Positions 6,170 to 13,392 of a DNA stretch of 64,000 nt are shown here, one piece after another (positions within the stretch are counted from its first letter, which is position 1; each line of letters starts with the position of its first letter). The stretch spans positions 17,107 through 81,106 of the forward strand of contig JAUYCF010000012.1 in NCBI GenBank assembly GCA_030692355.1, written 5' to 3'. The stretch is from Thiobacillus sp. GTDB lineage: Bacteria > Pseudomonadota > Gammaproteobacteria > Burkholderiales > Thiobacillaceae. The notes below the pieces were generated by a model. It ran no database searches. It saw nothing but the letters and a program-made list of their open reading frames with translations, and was not told the DNA's origin. A program made the translations under genes and the position numbers.

Positions 6170-8557
6170 ATGAAACCAGCCGCCGTCATCCACCACATGC
6201 CGCGCGCCAGCAGCCCCGCGCAACAGGGCTCGCTGCCGCGCCGCTATCCGCTGTGGGTGCAGTGGTTCAGCATGGCCGCCTTCACCCTGGCCTTCGTCGG
6301 CTGGCTCAACGAGACCTGGCTGTTCCTGTTCGACAACCCGATCTGGCTCAACCGCTATACCGAATACGCCATCATTCTCGGCTTCGGCCTGTGGCGCATC
6401 CGCGCCGAGGACAACCCCTACACCCGCAAGCGCCTGATCGTGCTGGTGGGCGCGGTCACCGCACTGTGGTGGCTGGTGCCCTGGCTCGTCCCCATGTTCG
6501 AGCCCTACGTCGGCTACCAGTGGGGGCAGCCGGTGTTTCCCGCGCTGCACGTGCCGGGCACCATCACCTTCTTCCTGGTGCTGGGCGCGGTGTTCCTGTT
6601 CGGCCGCCGCGTGATCTGCGGCTGGAACTGTCCCTGCGTCGGCATCCGCGAAACCGTGGGCTTCTCCTTCCGCGACCGCACCGTGCGCGGCAAATGGGCC
6701 TGGGCCCTGCGCCACACCAAGTGGTTCTTCTTCGTCTTCTACGCCGGGGTGATCGTCGTCACCCTCTACCCGCCCAACGCCTGGACGGTGAGCTTCGTCG
6801 GCCTGTTCTACCTCACCGTCGCGTTCACCTATTTCGGCACCTTCTTCGCCGCGCCGCTGGTCGGCAACCGCTTCTACTGCCGCTACCTCTGCCCCTACGG
6901 CGCCACCTTCGGCCTGCTCAACCATGCCGGCTTCTACGGCATCCGGATGGACACCGACAAATGCGTCGACTGCCGCCGCTGCGAGGAAGTGTGCGACATG
7001 GGCATCCCGGTGTGGCAGCAGGGCAAGGCCAGCGGCCGCGTCACCGGCATTGAGGACTGCATGGGCTGCGCCCGCTGCGTGATCTCCTGCCCCACCGAGG
7101 CGCTGGAGATCCGCGACGTGCGCAACTGGTTCAAGCCGCAGCTCAAGCAGACCGCGTCGCATCTGCTGGGCAAGCCGCTGCCGGCGTCGACGCCGCGCGT
7201 GCTGCCGGCGGCGCAGCCTGCTGTCGAGCGCCTGGCCGGCTGGAGCGAAGGCTTCGTGCCCTACGATCTCGACGCCGTCCGCGCGCAGGCCGCGCGCTGC
7301 GTGGACTGCGGTGTGCCGGGTTGCCGCAGCGCCTGCCCGCTGGCCAACCGCATCCCCGACTGGCTGCAGGCGGTGGCGCGCGGCGACACCGCCGGCGCCG
7401 CCGCGATCCTCGCCGAGACCTCGGCCCTGCCCGAGGTATGCGGCACGCTGTGCCCGCAGCACCGGCTGTGCGAGGGCGCCTGCACCCGCGACGGCGAAGG
7501 CGAGGGGCTGAAAAATGGCGCGGTGACGATCGGCGCGCTGGAAAGATGGGTGGGCGCCGCCGCACTGGAACTTCCGCTGCCCGAAAAGGCCGCGCCCACG
7601 GGCAAGCGCGTGGCGGTGATCGGCGCCGGTCCCGCGGGGCTGGCGTGCGCCGACCGCCTGGTGCGCGAAGGCGTCGCGGTGACCGTCTACGACCGCAACG
7701 CCACCGCCGGCGGCCTGCTCGCCTCCGGCGTGCCGCCGTTCAAGCTGGACAAGACCCTGCTCGCCCGCCGCATCGCCCGCCTGGAGGGGATGGGGGTGCA
7801 CTTCGAACTGGGCGTGACGGTGGAGGCCGAATATTTCGGCCAGTTGCTCGACGATTACGACGCCGTATTCCTCGGCACCGGCGCGCAGCGCTCGCGGCCT
7901 GCAAGCCTGCCGGGGCGGGATCTCTCCGGTGTGCTCGACGCCCTCGATTTTCTCGCTGCGGTCAACGCCGGCGCCGCGCCGCCGCTGGACGGCCAGCGCG
8001 TGCTGGTGCTGGGCGGCGGCGACAGCGCCATGGACTGCGCGCGCAGCGCCCGCCGCCTGGGCGCCACCGTTGCCGTGGCGACGCGTGGCGACTTCCGCGC
8101 CTCGCCCAAGGAAATCGAGGCCGCGCGCGGGGAAGGCGTGGAACTGCTGGCGCAGCACGTGCCGCAGTCGCTGCTGGGAAGCGGGGCGGTCGAGGGCGTT
8201 CGTTTCGATTCGCCCGGAACGGCGCGCGACCTGCCCGCCGACCGCGTCATCCTCGCCCTCGGCCAGGTGCCGGCGCCGCCGGCCTGGCTGGCCGCGCACG
8301 GCGTGACGCTGGACGAGGCCGGCCACATCGTCGTCGACGGCCAAGGCCGCACCACCCATTCGAAGCTGTATGCCGGCGGCGACAACACCCGCGGCCCCGA
8401 CCTGGTGGTCACCGCCATGGCGGACGGCCGCCGTGCCGCCGAGGGCATGCTCGACGCCTTCAGCCTGCGCGGCCGAATCAAGGAACAGGCACGGCAGTGG
8501 CTGCCGGCGCCAGCGGTGAAGGCCGTGCCGGTGGCGGCCGCGGAGACAGCGCCATGA
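6170..8557 (+). CDS. NapH-type polyferredoxin fused to GltD-type FAD oxidoreductase
   Basis: A 795 aa fusion. The N-terminal part (about 1-300) has several membrane helices and the NapH/NosR-like cysteine motifs CGWNCPC and CRYLCPYGA, followed by two [4Fe-4S] ferredoxin sites (CVDCRRCEEVC, CMGCARCVISCP). From about 360 it resembles the small subunit of glutamate synthase. It has the cysteine-rich N-terminal Fe-S region (CVDCGVPGCRSACP...CGTLCPQHRLCEGAC), the FAD site GAGPAGLACADRL, and the NAD(P) site GGGDSAMDCARSAR. It therefore could link NAD(P)H, flavin, Fe-S clusters and the membrane quinone or cytochromes. Its stop overlaps the start of the dihaem cytochrome gene. The direction of electron flow is unknown. 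Confidence 0.9.
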   Translation: MKPAAVIHHMPRASSPAQQGSLPRRYPLWVQWFSMAAFTLAFVGWLNETWLFLFDNPIWLNRYTEYAIILGFGLWRIRAEDNPYTRKRLIVLVGAVTALWWLVPWLVPMFEPYVGYQWGQPVFPALHVPGTITFFLVLGAVFLFGRRVICGWNCPCVGIRETVGFSFRDRTVRGKWAWALRHTKWFFFVFYAGVIVVTLYPPNAWTVSFVGLFYLTVAFTYFGTFFAAPLVGNRFYCRYLCPYGATFGLLNHAGFYGIRMDTDKCVDCRRCEEVCDMGIPVWQQGKASGRVTGIEDCMGCARCVISCPTEALEIRDVRNWFKPQLKQTASHLLGKPLPASTPRVLPAAQPAVERLAGWSEGFVPYDLDAVRAQAARCVDCGVPGCRSACPLANRIPDWLQAVARGDTAGAAAILAETSALPEVCGTLCPQHRLCEGACTRDGEGEGLKNGAVTIGALERWVGAAALELPLPEKAAPTGKRVAVIGAGPAGLACADRLVREGVAVTVYDRNATAGGLLASGVPPFKLDKTLLARRIARLEGMGVHFELGVTVEAEYFGQLLDDYDAVFLGTGAQRSRPASLPGRDLSGVLDALDFLAAVNAGAAPPLDGQRVLVLGGGDSAMDCARSARRLGATVAVATRGDFRASPKEIEAARGEGVELLAQHVPQSLLGSGAVEGVRFDSPGTARDLPADRVILALGQVPAPPAWLAAHGVTLDEAGHIVVDGQGRTTHSKLYAGGDNTRGPDLVVTAMADGRRAAEGMLDAFSLRGRIKEQARQWLPAPAVKAVPVAAAETAP

Positions 8558-9300
8558 AATACGCGGCGCTGCTGATCCTGCTGCTGGCCACCGCCCCGGC
8601 TCTTGCCGGCCATCCCTGGGGCGGGGTGGACATCTGCGAAGCGCGCCGCGACATCGTGCCGCCGGGCATCGACCCCGCCCTGCTGCCGGAGCCCAACTCG
8701 CCCGGTGCCCAGGTGCTGCAGCGCACCTGCACCCAGTGCCACAAGCTGCCCGGCCCCGGCCGCCACACGCGCAAGGAATGGCCGACGGTGCTCACCCGCA
8801 TGGAGACCCTGATGAACGTATCGCGCTTCTACCGCGGCCTGCTCGGGCCGGTGACCATGCCGGATGCGGGGGAGCGGGCCGCACTGCATGCTTACCTCGA
8901 TACCTACGCGCTGCGCCCGTTGCCGCCGCGCGCCGCCGGCCTGCCCACGGACGGCACCGAACGCCTGTACCGCGAGGCCTGCGGCGACTGCCACGCCGCC
9001 CCCGATCCGCGTGCGTATCCGGCGGCAGCCTGGCCGGCGCTGCTGGCGCGCATGGACGACCACCGCGCGACCATGGGCCGCCCCCTCATGACGGGTGCGC
9101 AACGCACCGCGGTGGAACGCTTCAGCGGGCGCGCGCAGGGCGGCCCGGCGGTGGCGAGTTCCGGCCATCAGGGCGTGGCGCTGCCTTTGCCGGAAACCGA
9201 CGCCGGGGCCGCCGACCCGCTGGGCCGCCTGGCGAGCCTGGCGGCCTTCTTCGGGCTGGCAGGCCTGGGCGCCTGGCGCTGGCGGCGGGGGCGGGCATGA
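8554..9300 (+). CDS. Dihaem c-type cytochrome, membrane-anchored
   Basis: A 248 aa exported cytochrome. A cleavable signal peptide (MKYAALLILLLATAPALAG) is followed by two haem sites: CTQCH at residues 59-63 and CGDCH at 143-147. Each sits in a small cytochrome-domain-like segment. A hydrophobic helix near the C-terminus (LASLAAFFGLAGLGAW) with an Arg-rich tail should anchor it to the inner membrane facing the periplasm. ATGA overlaps join it to the flavoprotein before and the octahaem gene after. It is probably an electron shuttle between the NapH-GltD protein and the octahaem protein; this is inferred from position only. Confidence 0.85.
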   Translation: MKYAALLILLLATAPALAGHPWGGVDICEARRDIVPPGIDPALLPEPNSPGAQVLQRTCTQCHKLPGPGRHTRKEWPTVLTRMETLMNVSRFYRGLLGPVTMPDAGERAALHAYLDTYALRPLPPRAAGLPTDGTERLYREACGDCHAAPDPRAYPAAAWPALLARMDDHRATMGRPLMTGAQRTAVERFSGRAQGGPAVASSGHQGVALPLPETDAGAADPLGRLASLAAFFGLAGLGAWRWRRGRA

Positions 9301-10649
9301 GCACGTCGTCCCGACCGAAGATGGCCCGCTATGCCTGGGGCGTGCTCGTCGTCACCGTGCTGGCGATCGCCGCCGGCTACGTCTGGGTGGCCTGGAGCAA
9401 GGGCGGCCCCGGCGACGGCCTGTATTCGCGTCTGTGGCAGCCCGACAAGGTGTTCGGCTACTGGCACCCGGCGCGTTTCTATGACTACGACGGAGACATG
9501 AGCGGCCGCTTCGAGGGCCCGCAATGCGTCGAGTGCCACGATGCACTCACCCCCGGCATCGTCGCCGACTGGCGCGCCAGCAGCCACGCCGCGCCGAAAG
9601 ATGGCAAGACGGTGTACTGCGACAGCTGCCACGGCAACGACCACGCCAAGCTGCGCATGCCCGACAAGACGGTGTGCGGCGGCTGCCACGCCGCCCAGCA
9701 CGCCCAGTTCCAGGACGAGCGCCGCTTCGGCTTCCCCAGCCATGCGCTGGCCATCGAGCGGGCGGTCGACGCGCCCCATTTCGTCGACAAGCCCAAGGCC
9801 GAGGTGACCGCCTGCCTGCAGTGCCATTCGGTGGCGTCCAAGTGCGACTCCTGCCACACCCGCCACCTGTTCAGCGCCGCCGAGGCGCGCCGCCCCGAAG
9901 CCTGCATCACCTGCCATTCCGGCCCGCCCCATCCGGACGACGAGACCTTCTTCGCCTCCGCCCACGGCAAGCGCTACCTGGCCGAGGGCGACCAGTGGGA
10001 CTGGTCCAAGCCGCTCGCCAAAGGCAACTACAAGGCCCCCACCTGCGCCTACTGCCACATGAGCGGCGGCAAGCACCAGGTGGCCGACAAGACCATCTGG
10101 AAATTCGGCCTGCAGGAGGTGAACCCGCTCACCTCCGGCAACCAGGTGCGGCGCAAGCAGTGGGTGGCGGTGTGCAGCGATTGCCACGACGCCGAATGGT
10201 CGCGCCAGCAGCTGGCCGGGCTGGACGCCGAGCGCAAGCGCGCCTGGCCCCTGCTCTACGCCGCCGAGCGGGAATTGAAGGGGCTGCGCAGCGACGGCCT
10301 GCTGCATCCCACCGCCGACGAGCGCCCGCCCTATCCGCTGGACAAGCCGGGCGCGCTGTTCGCCCGCGAGCGCATCGGCTTCTTCGAGGGGCAGTCCTCC
10401 GCCTTCTACAACGTCTCGCCGATCGAGCGCGACTATTTCGAGATGTGGTACTTCGACAACCTCGGCGCCTACAAGGGCGCCGCCCACGGCGCGCCGGACG
10501 CCGTCGCGCGCGGCCATGAAAAAATGAACACGGCGCTGGAAAACATCAAGCAAAAGGCACAGACCCTGCGCCAGCAAGGCAAGCCGCCCGCCGCCGGTCT
10601 CTGGTGGGTCGAGGGCGAATACACCAGCTACAACAAGGAGCACAACTGA
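9297..10649 (+). CDS. Octahaem cytochrome c, hydroxylamine oxidoreductase (HAO) family
   Basis: A 450 aa protein with one N-terminal membrane helix (about 13-33) and exactly eight CxxCH sites, at residues 77, 108, 127, 173, 183, 203, 250 and 293. The close fourth/fifth pair and the long helical C-terminal part match the HAO/octahaem nitrite reductase fold family. In true HAO the fourth haem is the catalytic P460, cross-linked to a C-terminal tyrosine. Several tyrosines lie around residues 375-395 (NVSPIERDYFEMWYFDNLGA), but whether one is the cross-linking residue needs an alignment. Without it, a reductive role (nitrite, hydroxylamine or another N or S oxyanion) is more likely. No ammonia-oxidation genes are visible. 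It is translationally coupled on both sides. Confidence 0.85.
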   Translation: MSTSSRPKMARYAWGVLVVTVLAIAAGYVWVAWSKGGPGDGLYSRLWQPDKVFGYWHPARFYDYDGDMSGRFEGPQCVECHDALTPGIVADWRASSHAAPKDGKTVYCDSCHGNDHAKLRMPDKTVCGGCHAAQHAQFQDERRFGFPSHALAIERAVDAPHFVDKPKAEVTACLQCHSVASKCDSCHTRHLFSAAEARRPEACITCHSGPPHPDDETFFASAHGKRYLAEGDQWDWSKPLAKGNYKAPTCAYCHMSGGKHQVADKTIWKFGLQEVNPLTSGNQVRRKQWVAVCSDCHDAEWSRQQLAGLDAERKRAWPLLYAAERELKGLRSDGLLHPTADERPPYPLDKPGALFARERIGFFEGQSSAFYNVSPIERDYFEMWYFDNLGAYKGAAHGAPDAVARGHEKMNTALENIKQKAQTLRQQGKPPAAGLWWVEGEYTSYNKEHN

Positions 10650-11218
10650 TGCGCCGGCTGCTCGGGATCATGCTGATGTGCATCGGCGTCAGTGCGTTCG
10701 CGCAACCGCCCGCAGGAAAATTCACCGACGCCCAGTGCATCGCCTGCCACGGCGCGGAGAGCGCGGAAGTGCACGGCTGGCGCCTGTCCAAGCACGGCGT
10801 GCTGGTGCGGATCAGCACGCCCGGGCGCGCGCCCGGCTGCGTCGGCTGCCACACTGCAGCGGCACACCGTCCCGCCGATGCAGCGCGCATGGACCAGACC
10901 TGCGGCCACTGCCACTCGCCGCGCTACATCGCCACCCTGCGCGCCAACGGCGAGCGCATGATCGAGGTCGGCAACATGAAGCAGCGCGAGGCGTTGCAAC
11001 TCTTGACCCGCGCCCGCGGCGAATTCCCCGCCGCGGGGCTTGCCGAGATGGAGGCGCATTACGCCAGTCTGCAGAAGCACCTGCGCAACCTGCGCCTCGG
11101 CGTCGCCCACCAGTCGCCCGACTACCAGTGGTGGCACGGCCACCCCGCGCTCGACGGCGACCTGCTGCGCCTCAAGGGCGCGTACGACGATCTGCTGCGC
11201 GGGCGCGCGGCGAAATAA
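10649..11218 (+). CDS. Trihaem c-type cytochrome
   Basis: A 189 aa periplasmic protein with a signal peptide (MRRLLGIMLMCIGVSAFAQP). It has three haem sites: CIACH (30-34), CVGCH (64-68) and CGHCH (85-89). A helical tail follows (NLRLGVAHQSPDYQWWHGHP). TGATG overlap joins it to the octahaem gene. The tail resembles the C-terminal helical region of multihaem cytochromes of the HAO type, so it may dock on or extend the octahaem protein. Function beyond electron transfer is not known. Confidence 0.82.
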   Translation: MRRLLGIMLMCIGVSAFAQPPAGKFTDAQCIACHGAESAEVHGWRLSKHGVLVRISTPGRAPGCVGCHTAAAHRPADAARMDQTCGHCHSPRYIATLRANGERMIEVGNMKQREALQLLTRARGEFPAAGLAEMEAHYASLQKHLRNLRLGVAHQSPDYQWWHGHPALDGDLLRLKGAYDDLLRGRAAK

Positions 11219-11255
11219 AAGTAACGGATTTGCACAGCACGAACGAGGTTTGAAC

Positions 11256-12293
11256 ATGCATGAACTGGTCAAGGACTATTACGGCAACCAACTGAAAGGC
11301 AGCGCCGACCTGCGCACCTCCGCCTGCTGCGACGCCAGCCAGATGCCGGCCTGGATGAAGCCGCTGCTGGCGCGCATCCACCCCGACGTGATGGCGCGCT
11401 ACTACGGCTGCGGCCTGGTCTGCCCGACGCTGCTTGATGGTTTGAAAATATTGGATCTGGGCTGCGGCTCCGGGCGCGACGTCTACGCCCTGGCGCAGCT
11501 GGTCGGCGAGCACGGCCGGGTGGTCGGCGTCGACATGACCGAGGAGCAGCTCGCCGTCGCCGAAGCCCATCGCGAACACCATCGGCAGGCCTTCGGCTTC
11601 GCCCGCGACAACGTCGAATTCCGCCTCGGCTACATCGAGCGGCTGGAGGAACTGGGATTCGAGGACGCCAGCTTCGACGTGGTGGTGTCCAACTGCGTGG
11701 TCAATCTTTCCCCCGACAAGGAAGCCGTTTTGCGTCAGGTCCACCGCCTGCTCAAGCCCGGCGGCGAGCTGTATTTTTCCGACATCTACGCCGACCGCCG
11801 CGTGCCGTCAGAATTGCGCAACGATCCGGTGCTGTACGGCGAGTGCCTGGGCGGCGCGCTGTACTGGAACGACTTCCAGCATCTGGCCCGCCGCTGCGGC
11901 TTCGCCGACCCGCGCCTGGTGGAAGACCGCCCCATCGCCCTCACCGACCCGGCGATGGCGGCGCGGGTGGGCAACCTGCGCTTCTTCTCGGCGACCTACC
12001 GCCTGTTCAAGCTCGATGGCCTGGAGCCCGACTGCGAGGACTACGGCCAGGCGGTGGTGTATCGCGGCGGTATCGCCGGGCAGGAAGCGAAATTCGTCCT
12101 CGACAAACACCACGCCATCGAGGCTGGCCGCGTCTTCCCGGTGTGCGGCAACACCTGGCGCATGCTCGCCGACACCCGCTTCGCGCCGCATTTCGATTTC
12201 ATCGGCGACTTCTCGCGCCATTACGGCATCTTCCCCGGCTGCGGCGGCGGGCTTCCGTTCGGAGACGGGGACGCGACGTCGGCGTGCTGCTAA
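11256..12293 (+). CDS. arsM: ArsM-type arsenite S-adenosylmethionine methyltransferase
   Basis: A 345 aa class I SAM-dependent methyltransferase that would convert As(III) to methylated arsenicals. The SAM site is ILDLGCGSGRDVYALAQLVG near residue 65. Cysteines at about 24/25, 52 (YYGCG), 147 (VVSNCVVNLSPDK) and 197 (GECLGGA) fit the conserved ArsM cysteines, and the protein ends in a vicinal CC pair typical of ArsM. It starts 37 bases after the trihaem cytochrome gene, behind an AGG-type ribosome site, so it is likely cotranscribed with the redox cluster. With arsS at 41-42 kb it would supply dimethylarsenite for oxo-arsenosugar synthesis. Defence island 1 begins just after it. Confidence 0.88.
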   Translation: MHELVKDYYGNQLKGSADLRTSACCDASQMPAWMKPLLARIHPDVMARYYGCGLVCPTLLDGLKILDLGCGSGRDVYALAQLVGEHGRVVGVDMTEEQLAVAEAHREHHRQAFGFARDNVEFRLGYIERLEELGFEDASFDVVVSNCVVNLSPDKEAVLRQVHRLLKPGGELYFSDIYADRRVPSELRNDPVLYGECLGGALYWNDFQHLARRCGFADPRLVEDRPIALTDPAMAARVGNLRFFSATYRLFKLDGLEPDCEDYGQAVVYRGGIAGQEAKFVLDKHHAIEAGRVFPVCGNTWRMLADTRFAPHFDFIGDFSRHYGIFPGCGGGLPFGDGDATSACC

Positions 12294-12397
12294 TGCTGAT
12301 GGACGCCGATGGCCGGACCCGACCCAAGCGGCGGTTCGCCGGTTCGGCCACAGCCGGCAACATAATCAGACTCCCATCAACCACGAAGGCGTCTGAC

Positions 12398-12538
12398 ATG
12401 GAAACCAAGCAAACTCGGGAACCCTGGAACAAGGGCAAGCGGGTCGACCAAAAGCCACCTCTCAAACGAGAGGCTTTGGTCTCATGGCTTGACAAATATA
12501 TAAGTACTTATATTATTTGTTTTCATAAAAGCGCTTAA
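12398..12538 (+). pseudogene. N-terminal remnant of a tyrosine-recombinase integrase
   Basis: The reading frame begins METKQTREPWNKGKRVDQKP and then diverges. From memory, the TREPWNKGK...QKPPLK start is characteristic of the N-terminus of a group of site-specific integrases in proteobacterial islands. Only about 26-28 residues remain before the frame runs into AT-rich sequence, so the catalytic domain is absent. It lies 105 bp after arsM, exactly at the left edge of the toxin-antitoxin/R-M island. It is therefore a plausible scar of the element that brought the island in. Confidence 0.5.
12489..12516 (+). promoter_or_regulatory. Promoter with palindromic operator of the HigBA-like pair
   Basis: TTGACA (12489-12494) and TATTAT (12511-12516, 16 bp spacer; TATATT at 12509 is an alternative) form a strong sigma-70 promoter in locally AT-rich DNA. 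Between them lies a perfect 16 bp palindrome, ATATAAGTACTTATAT (12498-12513), well placed for autorepression by the helix-turn-helix antitoxin. The predicted transcript would begin at or within a few bases of the toxin reading frame. Confidence 0.6.
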
Positions 12539-12845
12539 ATTCGTTGGCAGCAGTCTGGATGACCTGACGGATTTCCCGTTGGAAGCGCGACGTGAATCAG
12601 GTTTCGAGTTATGGCAGGTGCAACGCGGTCTGCACCCGTCTGACTTCAAGCCAATGCCATCCGTCGGGGCCGGGGCTTTCGAAATCCGGATTCATGTCCT
12701 GGGCGAGTGGCGTGTCATCTACGTCGCAAAGTTCAAGAACGCCGTGTACGTCCTGCATGCCTTCCACAAGAAAACACAGAAAACCCGCAAGGAAGACATT
12801 GAACTGGCGGCACGGCGATACAAGCAGATAGGAGCAGAATCATGA
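12525..12845 (+). CDS. RelE/HigB-superfamily toxin (phage Gp49-like, DUF891)
   Basis: Encodes a 106 aa toxin whose conserved body is intact: ALKFVGSSLDDLTDFPLEAR, VQRGLHPSDFKPMPSVG, EIRIHVLGEWRVIYVAKF, and VYVLHAFHKKTQKTRKEDIE. These are the hallmarks of the HigB/Gp49-like mRNA interferase family. The position where homologues have Met-Lys-Ala reads ATA-AAA-GCG, so a canonical start for the full-length form is absent. The next in-frame options are CTG at 12555 or TTG at 12579, and the latter loses the first strand. Translation may use the rare ATA or be disabled. The stop overlaps the antitoxin start (ATGA). Confidence 0.7.
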   Translation: MKALKFVGSSLDDLTDFPLEARRESGFELWQVQRGLHPSDFKPMPSVGAGAFEIRIHVLGEWRVIYVAKFKNAVYVLHAFHKKTQKTRKEDIELAARRYKQIGAES

Positions 12846-13126
12846 AAGAGAAAATCATCCAGTCCGGCGGCAACGTATTCGCTGATCTGGGTTTCCCGCC
12901 GGAAGAGGCCGCCGTATTGTCGATGCGTGCCGACCTGATGGCGCAACTGCGCCTGGTCTTGGAAAAACGCAACTGGACGCAAGTTGAAGCGGCCCAGGCC
13001 CTGGGCATCAGCCAATCCCGCGTGTCCGACCTGATGCGCGGAAAATGGGACAAGTTCAGCCTGGATATGCTGGTGACGCTGGCTGCCCGTGCGGGCCTGC
13101 ATTGCGAGTTGAGGCTGGCGGCTTGA
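12842..13126 (+). CDS. HigA-like helix-turn-helix antitoxin
   Basis: A 94 aa XRE/HTH_37-type DNA-binding protein that would neutralise the preceding toxin and repress the shared promoter. The helix-turn-helix is clear: WTQVEAAQALGISQSRVSDLMRG. The toxin-first gene order and 4-base overlap are typical of HigBA-like systems. The N-terminal KIIQSGGNVFADLGFPPEEA segment is characteristic of this antitoxin group. Function is inferred from family and neighbour. Confidence 0.85.
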   Translation: MKEKIIQSGGNVFADLGFPPEEAAVLSMRADLMAQLRLVLEKRNWTQVEAAQALGISQSRVSDLMRGKWDKFSLDMLVTLAARAGLHCELRLAA

Positions 13127-13392
13127 AACCGTGTCCCACTTGCTCTCATGTTGCTTTGCAAGACCGCGGTGCTGCCGGGGCTGGGCTTTGCCGATGGCCG
13201 GGTGGGTCACGTCTGCTTGTCGGCCATTGCGCCATTGGCGTCCGGGCAGTTAAGTGGCCGCTTTCGTGCGAGTTGCCGACGCGGACGCGACGTCCTGCAG
13301 GAAATGGCCACTGTTCCCAGGGGGGCACTGAATCCTGCCGGGTGATGCAATGGGTTGATCATCCTTGCGAGGGTTAGATCAATCAACATCTG

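Noticed and set aside
6152..8359. A 735-codon open frame opposite the NapH-GltD gene
   Set aside because: Compositional shadow: low-complexity A/G/R/H-rich product without family features, opposite a gene with clear Fe-S, FAD and NAD(P) motifs.
9297..10649. Reading the octahaem gene as evidence of an ammonia oxidiser
   Set aside because: No amo genes, no cytochrome c554/cM552 genes with nitrifier spacing and a fused NAD(P)H-type module; HAO relatives are common in non-nitrifiers.
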